A program made the translations under genes and the position numbers. From assembly GCA_015486445.1 (NCBI GenBank), contig WFRT01000084.1, positions 1-5,892 on the forward strand: DNA of 5,892 nt. The letters run 5' to 3'. Of the stretch, positions 1 through 5,559 are shown piece after piece. The DNA comes from Pseudomonadota bacterium (GTDB lineage Bacteria; Desulfobacterota; Anaeroferrophillalia; Anaeroferrophillales; Tharpellaceae). Under the pieces are notes generated by a model, which saw nothing but the letters and a program-made list of their open reading frames with translations, had not been told where the DNA came from and ran no database searches. Each line of letters opens with the position of its first letter. The first letter of the stretch is position 1.

Positions 1-701
1 CGTGGTTTACCGAAGCCAACCGGTTCATGAAATACAACCGTGAGACCGGCAATATGGACCTGGTCAATCCCGACGGCCTCTACCTGGTCGATGGTGAAAT
101 CGACTACGCCCACCCGATGCAGGCCAACGGCCTGAGATTCATCGGGGCCGAGGCCAGAGAGGTGCTCGAACTGAGCCACCACCATGCCGAAGAGTTGTTC
201 TCGCTGGCCGCCGAAGGCACCACTACCGGAGGCCAGATCCCGGGGATCGATCCCACCCTGCTGGACCCGGAAGAACTCGCGACCGAATACTCCCGGCAGG
301 TGGTCAACGGCCCCTGGGGCGACAAGATGTATTTCTTCCTTCCCAGGGAGATCAAGGATCACCTGACGGCCTGCGGCTTCCTGGTCGGCACCGGCGAAAG
401 CGTCTATCTCTCGGGCCGCGGGTTTGTTACCGCCCGCCCGGTCTCCTTTGAATTCGAAAGCGAGGGTGAAAAACAGGCCAGCATCATCCGCCTGCCCTAC
501 ACCGGGGTCGAACCCGAAATCTGGCGGCTGGGTGAAGGCAGCGTCTACTACGCCTTTGATCACGAGGCCGAAGTGGTCGGCTATCAGGGCGCCTACGTCC
601 TCGTCAAGGTCAGTGAACCCGGCGAATATATCGCGGTCGAACCCGGCGCCGGCGGCGGCAACGAACTGATGTACGATCTCTGGGGGGCGTTCCTCAACTG
701 A
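1..701 (+). CDS. Hypothetical acidic protein, 3' part (5' end outside window)
   Basis: The frame is open from the first full codon (3-5, Trp) to a TGA stop at 699-701, giving at least 232 residues. An ATG occurs at 27, but nothing resembling a Shine-Dalgarno site precedes it and the frame continues upstream. The gene therefore probably begins beyond the left edge and this is its C-terminal part. I do not recognise the family. Counting from the ATG at 27, the 224 residues carry about 36 Asp/Glu against about 14 Lys/Arg, so the protein is very acidic. There is no transmembrane stretch, a single Cys (about residue 116), a His triplet (51-53) and a Gly-rich patch near the C-terminus (208-211). 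Aromatic and beta-prone segments dominate the last 100 residues. A soluble cytoplasmic or exported protein is possible, but a signal peptide could only be seen upstream. GC-rich third positions resemble those of its neighbours, so there is no sign of recent transfer. It is convergent with ftsZ and is followed by a strong terminator at 756-791. Confidence 0.8.
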   Translation, partial: WFTEANRFMKYNRETGNMDLVNPDGLYLVDGEIDYAHPMQANGLRFIGAEAREVLELSHHHAEELFSLAAEGTTTGGQIPGIDPTLLDPEELATEYSRQVVNGPWGDKMYFFLPREIKDHLTACGFLVGTGESVYLSGRGFVTARPVSFEFESEGEKQASIIRLPYTGVEPEIWRLGEGSVYYAFDHEAEVVGYQGAYVLVKVSEPGEYIAVEPGAGGGNELMYDLWGAFLN

Positions 702-755
702 CCGCCAACTAACCAGCAAACGGACCAGATGAAAAGGTCTGCAAAGCGCTAAAAC

Positions 756-791
756 AAAAAGGGCCGTCTCTTTATCGAGACGGCCCTTTTT
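756..791. terminator. Bidirectional intrinsic terminator
   Basis: A perfect 10-bp GC-rich stem (arms 761-770 and 777-786, sequence GGGCCGTCTC and its complement) closes a 6-nt loop (771-776). It is flanked by five A on the left (756-760) and five T on the right (787-791). Because both strands give a stem followed by a U-run, it can stop transcription from either side. It lies 54 nt after the stop of the plus-strand gene ending at 701, and about 350 nt after the ftsZ stop on the minus strand. On the minus strand the U-run continues as TTTTTGTTTT, which makes it strong in that direction too. It is the only convincing intrinsic terminator I see between the convergent genes. Confidence 0.93.
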
Positions 792-1142
792 AATGCCAAA
801 AACAGAGAAAGCTGTGAACTTTTTTGGGGGTAGGTAAAAAGTCCTCTTTGGTTACATGGTTCGTGGTTACCGCAGCCCGGCATGAATCGATAGCCAGCCT
901 GTGCCGGCAAAGCACCCGGCCGGCGAAAAGCTCTGCGCTCAAACCCTGGCAATCACGCAGCTCTGCACCCAAACCTGTGATTTTGGTCGGCTGTATCCAA
1001 GCCGGAACAAACGTTATCGACTTAAACGGCCGGCAAAAAGCCGCCGCGTCCCTGCCGCCACGCCCGCCCGGCCGGCAGTTCGGCGCAAAGCAATTAATTT
1101 CACAGTCCTTTTTTGCGGCCTTGAGCGTGGTTCAGGCAGCCA
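792..1142. other. Intergenic region between terminator and ftsZ; no convincing gene
   Basis: About 350 bp without a supported gene. Frames that stay open here lack ribosome binding sites, use non-ATG starts, or run into the ftsZ antisense strand or through the terminator, and their translations have no protein-like composition. On the minus strand this is the expected 3' untranslated region of ftsZ, since no U-run hairpin appears before 791. It contains an imperfect 17-bp direct repeat (929-945 and 959-975), three copies of the palindromic octamer CGGCCGGC (917-924, 1027-1034, 1069-1076) and a small possible hairpin (arms 1052-1057 and 1073-1078). I looked for riboswitch and tRNA-like patterns and found none I would defend. 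Confidence 0.6.
929..975. repeat. Imperfect 17-bp direct repeat, 30-bp period
   Basis: The segments 929-945 and 959-975 both begin AGCTCTGC and end CAAACC. They match at 15 of 17 positions, with the differences at the 9th and 11th bases. The 30-bp period would place both copies on nearly the same face of the helix. No function is known. It could be chance or a remnant of a small duplication. Confidence 0.5.
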
Positions 1143-2429
1143 TCAATCCAGCTGCCGCCGAATAAAGGCCGGGATGTCACTGACATCGGTACCGGCGTCA
1201 AATTCTCCCTCGGAGGAGCCCACCACCTTCTTCATCATCTGGGGCAGTTCCTGGATATCATCCATAATCTGCTCTTTGAAAACCTGTTCCTTGTAACTGC
1301 CGGTGCGATCGATATCAACGGCCTCGTAACGCGGGGCGACGCGCTCGGTTTCGGCCTGCCGGGCCTGGTAAGCCGGACGATCATAGTTGTCCCGCTGGTA
1401 AGAAGTACCGATCGGGTAACGGCCGCCGAGCCCCAGTCCCGGGCCCTTGACCGCGGTGACCGTGCGCTGGACCGTATCGAATCCGGTGGCAATTACCGTT
1501 ACCCTGAGATTTTCACCCAGAGAATCATCCAGCACCACCCCCCAGATCACCTCGGCATCTTCGTGCGCCTCTTCCTGGATCATGGTGGCGGCGGCATTGA
1601 TTTCATGCAGGGTAACCTCGGTCGCCGCGGCGATATTGATAATGACGCCCCGGGCTCCCTGAATACTCAGATCTTCAAGCAGAGGGGAGGCGATCGCCCG
1701 CTGGGCCGCTTCCACGGCCCGGTTTTCGCCATTCGCCATGCCGGTTCCCATCAAGGCCATGCCGGTATTGCCCATAACCGTCTTGACATCCTGGAAATCG
1801 AGGTTGATCTGGCCGTGAACATTGATCAAATCGGAGATGCTGCGCACCGCCTGCAGCAGGATATCGTCCGCCATGCGAAAGGCTTCGACCACCGTGGTAT
1901 CCTTGCACACCGTGTTGAGCAGGCGCTGGTTGGGAATGGTAATCAGGGCGTCAACACTTTCCCGGAGCTTGTCCAGTCCCGCTTCCGCCACCCGCATCTT
2001 TTTGCGGCCTTCGAAGCTGAAGGGTTTGGTGACCACCCCAATCACGAGGGCGCCGGCCTCCTTGGCCAGTTGGGCGATCACCGGGGCCCCGCCGGTGCCG
2101 GTGCCGCCGCCCATGCCGGCGGTCACGAAAACCATGTCGGCCCCGGCCACCAGTTCCGAAATCCGGTCGGCATCTTCCATCGCCGCGGTCCGCCCGACCT
2201 CGGGATTGGCTCCGGCCCCGAGCCCCTTGGTCATCCGGGCGCCAAGCTGGATGCGATAGGTGGCCTGGGAGGCATTGAGATCCTGGGCATCGGTGTTGGC
2301 AACAATGAAGTCGACCCCCTCGAGACCGGATACAATCATGTTGTCAACGGCATTGCCGCCGCCGCCGCCAACCCCGATAACTTTGATATCCGCCGCCAAG
2401 CTTCCACATTCCTCGAATTCAAACGTCAT
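1143..2429 (-). CDS. ftsZ: Cell division protein FtsZ
   Basis: This is the tubulin-like GTPase that polymerises into the Z-ring at midcell and recruits the divisome; it acts in the cytoplasm under the inner membrane. The product is 428 residues, slightly longer than the usual 350-400. The N-terminal GTP-binding domain begins with VIGVGGGGGNAV (17-28). The tubulin signature G-box GGGTGTGG is at 107-114. The T7 synergy loop NLDFQD (209-214) carries the two Asp (211, 214) expected to complete the neighbouring subunit's GTPase site. After the C-terminal domain (to about 318) comes a variable linker of roughly 95 residues rich in Arg, Tyr and Glu, then the conserved C-terminal peptide DIPAFIRRQLD (418-428), which binds FtsA. 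The ATG at 2427-2429 follows AAGGGGG with a 6-nt spacer, which supports this start. It is the last gene of the cluster, 77 nt after ftsA, and convergent with the plus-strand gene. All key residues are present, and identification is essentially certain. Confidence 0.99.
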   Translation of the reverse strand: MTFEFEECGSLAADIKVIGVGGGGGNAVDNMIVSGLEGVDFIVANTDAQDLNASQATYRIQLGARMTKGLGAGANPEVGRTAAMEDADRISELVAGADMVFVTAGMGGGTGTGGAPVIAQLAKEAGALVIGVVTKPFSFEGRKKMRVAEAGLDKLRESVDALITIPNQRLLNTVCKDTTVVEAFRMADDILLQAVRSISDLINVHGQINLDFQDVKTVMGNTGMALMGTGMANGENRAVEAAQRAIASPLLEDLSIQGARGVIINIAAATEVTLHEINAAATMIQEEAHEDAEVIWGVVLDDSLGENLRVTVIATGFDTVQRTVTAVKGPGLGLGGRYPIGTSYQRDNYDRPAYQARQAETERVAPRYEAVDIDRTGSYKEQVFKEQIMDDIQELPQMMKKVVGSSEGEFDAGTDVSDIPAFIRRQLD

Positions 2430-2435
2430 ATCTTT

Positions 2436-2442
2436 CCCCCTT
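2436..2442 (-). promoter_or_regulatory. Ribosome binding site of ftsZ
   Basis: On the minus strand AAGGGGG lies 6 nt before the ftsZ ATG. It is a strong purine-rich Shine-Dalgarno site, consistent with the high FtsZ synthesis expected relative to FtsA and FtsQ. Confidence 0.8.
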
Positions 2443-2452
2443 CTCTGTTTTC

Positions 2453-2462
2453 TGGTTAACCA
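2453..2462. promoter_or_regulatory. 10-bp perfect palindrome upstream of ftsZ (possible operator)
   Basis: TGGTTAACCA is a perfect inverted repeat whose edge lies 23 nt before the ftsZ start codon, in the ftsA-ftsZ gap. A short palindrome in a leader could be bound by a dimeric regulator, but it is also within reach of chance and no known regulator site is recognised. Only the sequence itself is certain; the function is a guess. Confidence 0.25.
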
Positions 2463-2474
2463 TCTTCAACTCAC

Positions 2475-2496
2475 CCCAAAAATAAACCCAAAAATA
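2475..2496. repeat. A-rich direct repeat in the ftsA-ftsZ gap
   Basis: CCCAAAAATA occurs at 2475-2484 and again at 2487-2496 on the plus strand, a 12-bp period. On the coding strand this reads as two T-tracts followed by G-runs. The stretch is markedly AT-rich against the GC-rich genes on both sides, and the minus strand offers TATA-like -10 candidates (around 2494-2500) without a matching -35 at a good distance. It may be part of an internal ftsZ promoter or an unstructured leader. Confidence 0.4.
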
Positions 2497-2506
2497 TAAT
2501 TGAAAC

Positions 2507-3739
2507 CTAGAAAAAATCCTTCAGCCAATCACCAAAGCGACTGAACAGGTCGCTCCCGCCCAGCCGGGGTCGACCGCTGCGCCGCCGGGCCGGATTCCGG
2601 CTGTCGTCGGCGGCAAACTGAAGCAGTCCCACGGCGGCCGCATAGCAGGGATCGGCCACCACTTCGAAACCGCTGCCCCGACTCTGGGGAAGTCCGATCT
2701 TGGCCTGGAGCTCGAAAACCTTCTCGGCCAGTTCTTCGGCCCCCTGGAGCCGGGCCGTGCCCCCGGTGATAACCACCCCGGATGCAACCTGGTCGTAAAC
2801 CCCCGATTTGTGCAACTCCCGGTTGGCAAGCTCGAAAATCTCTTCCAGCCGGGGTTCGATAATCTCGCCCAGAATCTGGCGTGAGAGCCGGCGCGGGGGC
2901 CGGCCGCCGACACTCGGCACCTCGATAATCTCATCGAGATCGAGTGTCTGCATGGTCGTACAGCCATACTGGCGCTTGATCTTTTCCGCCGCCTCGCGCG
3001 GGGTCCGCAGGCCGATGGCGATGTCATTGGTAACCTGGTCACCGCCCAGCGGCAGGCACGAGGTATAGACGATATTGCCCTCGGTATAGACCGCGATATC
3101 GGTGGTGCCGCCGCCGATATCCACCAGTACCACCCCGAGTTCGCGCTCTTCGGAGGTCAGCACGGCCCGGCTCGAGGCCAATTGCTGGAGCATCACCTCG
3201 CGGACATCCAACCCGGCCCGATTACAGCAACGGTAGACATTCTGAAGGGAGGCTGCTGCCACCGTGATGATGTGGACATCGACCTCGAGCCTGACCCCGG
3301 ACATCCCGACCGGATCCACCACCCCCTCCTGGTCGTCAAGAAAGAACTGGCGGGGAATCGTGGCAATGACCTCGCGGTCCATCGGGATGGCAACCGCCCG
3401 GGCGGCGTCCAGCACCTGCTCGACATCCCGCTCACTGACCTCGCGATCCCGCACCCCGATAATACCGTGGCTGTTCATGCCCTGGATATGGCTGCCGGCA
3501 ATCCCGGTCTGCACCAGCTTCAGTTTCTGGCCGCACATGGCTTCCGCCTCTTCCACGGCCTGGCGGATCGAGTCCACGGTGCTGTCGAGATTCACTACCA
3601 CGCCCTTGCGCAGACCGGTCGCGGGAGCCGTTCCGAAACCGACGATCTCCAGGTCATCCTCACCTCGCAAACCAACCAGAACACAGGTCTTGGTCGTCCC
3701 CAGGTCAAGCCCGACTACAAGCTGCTCATTCTTGGCCAT
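2507..3739 (-). CDS. ftsA: Cell division protein FtsA
   Basis: FtsA is the actin-like ATPase that anchors FtsZ filaments to the inner membrane and helps recruit later division proteins. I place the start at the ATG 3737-3739, giving 410 residues, typical for the family, and the usual N-terminus MAKNEQLVVGLDLGTTK. The open frame runs 24 codons further (to 3811), but that part overlaps the end of ftsQ and has no family character. A GGAGG sequence (3743-3747) lies only 3 nt before the ATG. Actin-fold motifs visible are phosphate-1 GLDLGTTKT (10-18), phosphate-2 DIGGGTTDIAV (207-217) and the adenosine motif GVVITGGTARLQG (321-333). The 1C subdomain unique to FtsA should span about residues 84-165. 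After a basic linker (384-392) the C-terminus (SDLFSRFGDWLKDFF, 396-410) is the amphipathic membrane-targeting helix. It lies 29 nt after ftsQ and 77 nt before ftsZ. Identification is essentially certain, and the start is well supported. Confidence 0.97.
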   Translation of the reverse strand: MAKNEQLVVGLDLGTTKTCVLVGLRGEDDLEIVGFGTAPATGLRKGVVVNLDSTVDSIRQAVEEAEAMCGQKLKLVQTGIAGSHIQGMNSHGIIGVRDREVSERDVEQVLDAARAVAIPMDREVIATIPRQFFLDDQEGVVDPVGMSGVRLEVDVHIITVAAASLQNVYRCCNRAGLDVREVMLQQLASSRAVLTSEERELGVVLVDIGGGTTDIAVYTEGNIVYTSCLPLGGDQVTNDIAIGLRTPREAAEKIKRQYGCTTMQTLDLDEIIEVPSVGGRPPRRLSRQILGEIIEPRLEEIFELANRELHKSGVYDQVASGVVITGGTARLQGAEELAEKVFELQAKIGLPQSRGSGFEVVADPCYAAAVGLLQFAADDSRNPARRRSGRPRLGGSDLFSRFGDWLKDFF

Positions 3740-3742
3740 TTT

Positions 3743-3747
3743 CCTCC
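3743..3747 (-). promoter_or_regulatory. Ribosome binding site deciding the ftsA start
   Basis: GGAGG on the minus strand stands 3 nt before the ATG at 3739. The spacing is tighter than the usual 5-9 nt, but it is the only good match nearby. Together with the family-typical N-terminus it favours this ATG over the 24-codon upstream extension. Confidence 0.65.
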
Positions 3748-3768
3748 GCCCCTGCAAAGCCGGAAAAC

Positions 3769-4638
3769 CTATGGTCGCAAACCCACCACGACCATGTCCT
3801 TGCCGGCACAATCAAAATATTTTACCGCCGGCGCCCGCTCTCCCAGGAAATCAAGGACCCGGCGCCAATGGTCCAGGCGGCGGGGAAAATCCCGGCGCCC
3901 GAGCTGCAGCTCCCAGACCCTGGGAGCCGTAAAGATGGTCAACCCGCAAACCTCGTCGAGACCGATCTGGGCAACCTTTTCCGGCCAGCCCCGTTTTTCC
4001 CAGAGACCCAGAACCCCGGCGGCCTGGTGCAGCAGCTGCCGCCAAACCCGGGGGCGTTTCCGCCACTGCTCCGGGGTCACCCCGTTGATCAGGGGATAAT
4101 CGAGGCTCTCGTTTTCCGGCACCGGGGCCAATACCGCACCCTGTTCATCGACCAGGTAGAGGCGGTCCAGGTAAAACAACGCCACCGGGCGGTGTTCCCG
4201 GACCCGGATTTCGAGCCGATCGGGCCAGCGCCGGCGGACCCGGACTTCCCGGACAAAGGGCAGGGCCCCGACCGCGGCCCGGATTTTTTCCGGATCCGCT
4301 GAGAAGATCAACTGACGGGGGGCAAAGCCCAGGGCCTTGATGATCTCCTCGCGCGAGGTCCGCAGATTGCCCCTGACAACGATCTCCTTGATCAGAAACA
4401 CGCCTCTCCCCTTCAGCCACTCACTTGCCGTCTTAGACATCGTCGGCCACCAGAGCCCCAGGGCCGTAACCACCAGTACCAGCAGCAGACCCGGGACCAG
4501 CTTCCGCAGAAGGCGGCGGTTGAATTCCCGCGGCTGTTGTTTTTTCCGGGCCTGACGCAGGTCCCGGGGATCATTTCCTATCGGCCGGCGCCGGCGTTTT
4601 TTTTCAGTCCGTCGCCAGATCAAGGCCGGCACCTTCAA
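3769..4638 (-). CDS. ftsQ: Cell division protein FtsQ (POTRA domain), TTG start
   Basis: FtsQ is a single-pass inner-membrane protein that, with FtsB and FtsL, bridges early and late divisome components; most of it is periplasmic. The 289-residue product has a strongly basic cytoplasmic tail (1-46, about 19 Lys/Arg), one membrane segment (about 47-65), a POTRA domain beginning at VFLIKEIVVRGN (about 80-150, with the usual LPFVREVRVRRRWPDRLEIRV ending), and the FtsQ-type beta domain to the C-terminus. No ATG is available near the N-terminus. The TTG at 4636-4638 is preceded by GGTGGAG with a 7-nt spacer and seems best. GTG at 4632 and TTG at 4623 are alternatives that would shorten the tail by 2 or 5 residues. 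The start lies 35 nt inside the end of ddl, which suggests translational coupling. An A8 tract (4597-4604) covers codons 12-14. The family call is firm; the exact start is less so. Confidence 0.95.
   Translation of the reverse strand: MKVPALIWRRTEKKRRRRPIGNDPRDLRQARKKQQPREFNRRLLRKLVPGLLLVLVVTALGLWWPTMSKTASEWLKGRGVFLIKEIVVRGNLRTSREEIIKALGFAPRQLIFSADPEKIRAAVGALPFVREVRVRRRWPDRLEIRVREHRPVALFYLDRLYLVDEQGAVLAPVPENESLDYPLINGVTPEQWRKRPRVWRQLLHQAAGVLGLWEKRGWPEKVAQIGLDEVCGLTIFTAPRVWELQLGRRDFPRRLDHWRRVLDFLGERAPAVKYFDCAGKDMVVVGLRP
4597..4604 (-). repeat. A8 homopolymer at the start of ftsQ
   Basis: On the minus strand eight consecutive A residues begin at the last base of the ddl stop codon and run through ftsQ codons 12-14 (Glu-Lys-Lys). 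It is the longest single-base run I noticed in this GC-rich window. Tracts of this length can be sites of polymerase slippage. Here a slip would shift ftsQ out of frame but leave ddl intact. Confidence 0.8.
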
Positions 4639-5530
4639 GAATCTGCTCCACCAGGGCCGGAAAAGCGATCCCCGCAGCGGCCGCGGCCTGCGGCAGCAGG
4701 CTGGTTTCGGTCATTCCCGGCACCGTGTTGATCTCTATCACGTAGGGATTTAATTGATCATCGAGACGAAAATCGACCCGCACCGCCCCCCGGGTGCAAT
4801 GCAGCGCCCGGACGCTGGCACAGGCCAACTCCCCGATATTTTCCGCCACGCCCTCCGGCAGCGGCGCCGGAACCAGATACCGGGTAAAGCCCTTGGTATA
4901 CTTGGCCTGGTAGTCATAAATCCCGCTTTTCGGGCAAATCTCGATCACCGGCAGGGGCTCTCCGGCCAGCACCGCCGCGGTCAGTTCACGCCCGGCAATA
5001 AAGCTTTCAACCATCACCCGCGGACTGTAGCGCCGGGCCGCGGCCAGGGCGCCAGGAAGCTCTTCAGCCCGCTTGACAACACTCATGCCCAGGCTTGAGC
5101 CTTCGGCGATCGGCTTGACCACCACGGGGAAACCGCCCGGCGGCACCAGGACCCGGCCACAACCCGGCTCCGGCACGGTAAACTCGGGAGTCGGCAGTCC
5201 CGCGGCAAGCAACAGCTTTTTGCTCATGACCTTGTCCATTGCCAGGCTGCTGCCCATGACCCCGGGCCCGGTATAGGGAATCTGCAGATATTCGAGTATC
5301 CCCTGGATGGTGCCGTCTTCACCGTAAGCGCCATGCAGGGCGATAAAAACCCGTTCGATGCCGCTGCGGTTCAGGGTCCCGGCAATCTGCCGGTCGACAT
5401 CCAGCATCTCGACTTCGTAGCCCAGGCTCTCCAGGGCCTCGCCCACCGCCCGGCCGCTTTTCAGAGAGACTTCACGCTCGGCTGAAAGCCCACCGTAAAG
5501 AACCCCGATCTTCATTCCCGACCTCAACAT
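4604..5530 (-). CDS. ddl: D-alanine--D-alanine ligase
   Basis: Ddl is the cytoplasmic ATP-grasp ligase that joins two D-alanines, using ATP through an acyl phosphate, to give the dipeptide added to the peptidoglycan precursor by MurF. The 308-residue length is normal. The N-terminal domain shows LYGGLSAEREVSLKSG (11-26), whose Glu20 corresponds to the Glu that binds the first D-Ala. The first Ddl signature HGAYGEDGTIQG is at 66-77. The ATP-grasp lysine region is VVVKPIAEGSSLGMS (136-150). YDYQAKY (205-211) ends in Tyr, the residue linked to D-Ala rather than D-Lac specificity. The second signature has Asp253, Glu266 and Asn268 as metal ligands, ending in NTVPGM. The ATG at 5530 follows GGGGAG (5537-5542) with a 6-nt spacer. 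The next ATG at 5515 gives the more usual MKIGVLYGG start and also has a GAGG 6 nt upstream, so either may be used. It lies 29 nt after murB and overlaps ftsQ by 35 nt. Confidence 0.98.
   Translation of the reverse strand: MLRSGMKIGVLYGGLSAEREVSLKSGRAVGEALESLGYEVEMLDVDRQIAGTLNRSGIERVFIALHGAYGEDGTIQGILEYLQIPYTGPGVMGSSLAMDKVMSKKLLLAAGLPTPEFTVPEPGCGRVLVPPGGFPVVVKPIAEGSSLGMSVVKRAEELPGALAAARRYSPRVMVESFIAGRELTAAVLAGEPLPVIEICPKSGIYDYQAKYTKGFTRYLVPAPLPEGVAENIGELACASVRALHCTRGAVRVDFRLDDQLNPYVIEINTVPGMTETSLLPQAAAAAGIAFPALVEQILEGAGLDLATD
4646..4652 (-). promoter_or_regulatory. Ribosome binding site supporting the ftsQ TTG start
   Basis: GGTGGAG on the minus strand, inside the ddl coding sequence, lies 7 nt before the TTG at 4638. 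It is a better-placed site than anything before the GTG at 4632 or the TTG at 4623. Confidence 0.55.
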
Positions 5531-5536
5531 TTTTCT

Positions 5537-5542
5537 CTCCCC
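5537..5542 (-). promoter_or_regulatory. Ribosome binding site of ddl
   Basis: GGGGAG on the minus strand, with AGAAAA (6 nt) as spacer before the ATG at 5530, is a good match. A second possible site, GAGG at 5522-5525, serves the ATG at 5515, so this evidence alone does not settle the start. Confidence 0.6.
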
Positions 5543-5559
5543 GGCAAACCAGACAACCT

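Noticed and set aside
826..880. Possible cyclic di-GMP (GEMM) riboswitch, from GGTAGGT followed by GGTTAC
   Set aside because: Only these short strings resemble the 3' half of the motif. The conserved 5' half with its CAGGGCAAACC-like block is absent, and no gene lies downstream on the plus strand in a position to be controlled.
749..952. 67-codon minus-strand frame in the intergenic region
   Set aside because: It reads through the terminator hairpin and lacks start signals.
1027..1044. Possible ftsZ terminator from the CGGC-AAAAA-GCCG hairpin
   Set aside because: The stem is only 4 bp and no U-run follows on either strand. The hairpin at 756-791 is far stronger.
824..1165. 113-codon plus-strand frame in the intergenic region (and the overlapping frame 901-1296)
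   Set aside because: Both start with TTG or GTG without a ribosome binding site, run into the antisense of ftsZ, and have protein sequences without any recognisable character.
1563..2459. 298-codon plus-strand open frame antisense to ftsZ
   Set aside because: It lies almost wholly opposite ftsZ, is rich in His/Gly/Asn as expected from reverse reading of GC-rich codons, and has no ribosome binding site. It is a shadow frame.
2521..3042. 173-codon minus-strand frame within ftsA
   Set aside because: It is an alternative frame of the ftsA coding sequence with low-complexity Arg/Ser/Pro content. The ftsA frame carries all the family motifs.
3740..3811. 24-codon N-terminal extension of ftsA
   Set aside because: It overlaps the ftsQ end, has no ribosome binding site, and would precede the normal FtsA N-terminus. 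The ATG at 3739 has GGAGG just upstream.
3182..4099. 305-codon plus-strand open frame antisense to ftsA and ftsQ
   Set aside because: It spans the antisense of two real genes, changes composition at their border, and shows no domain-like pattern or start signals.
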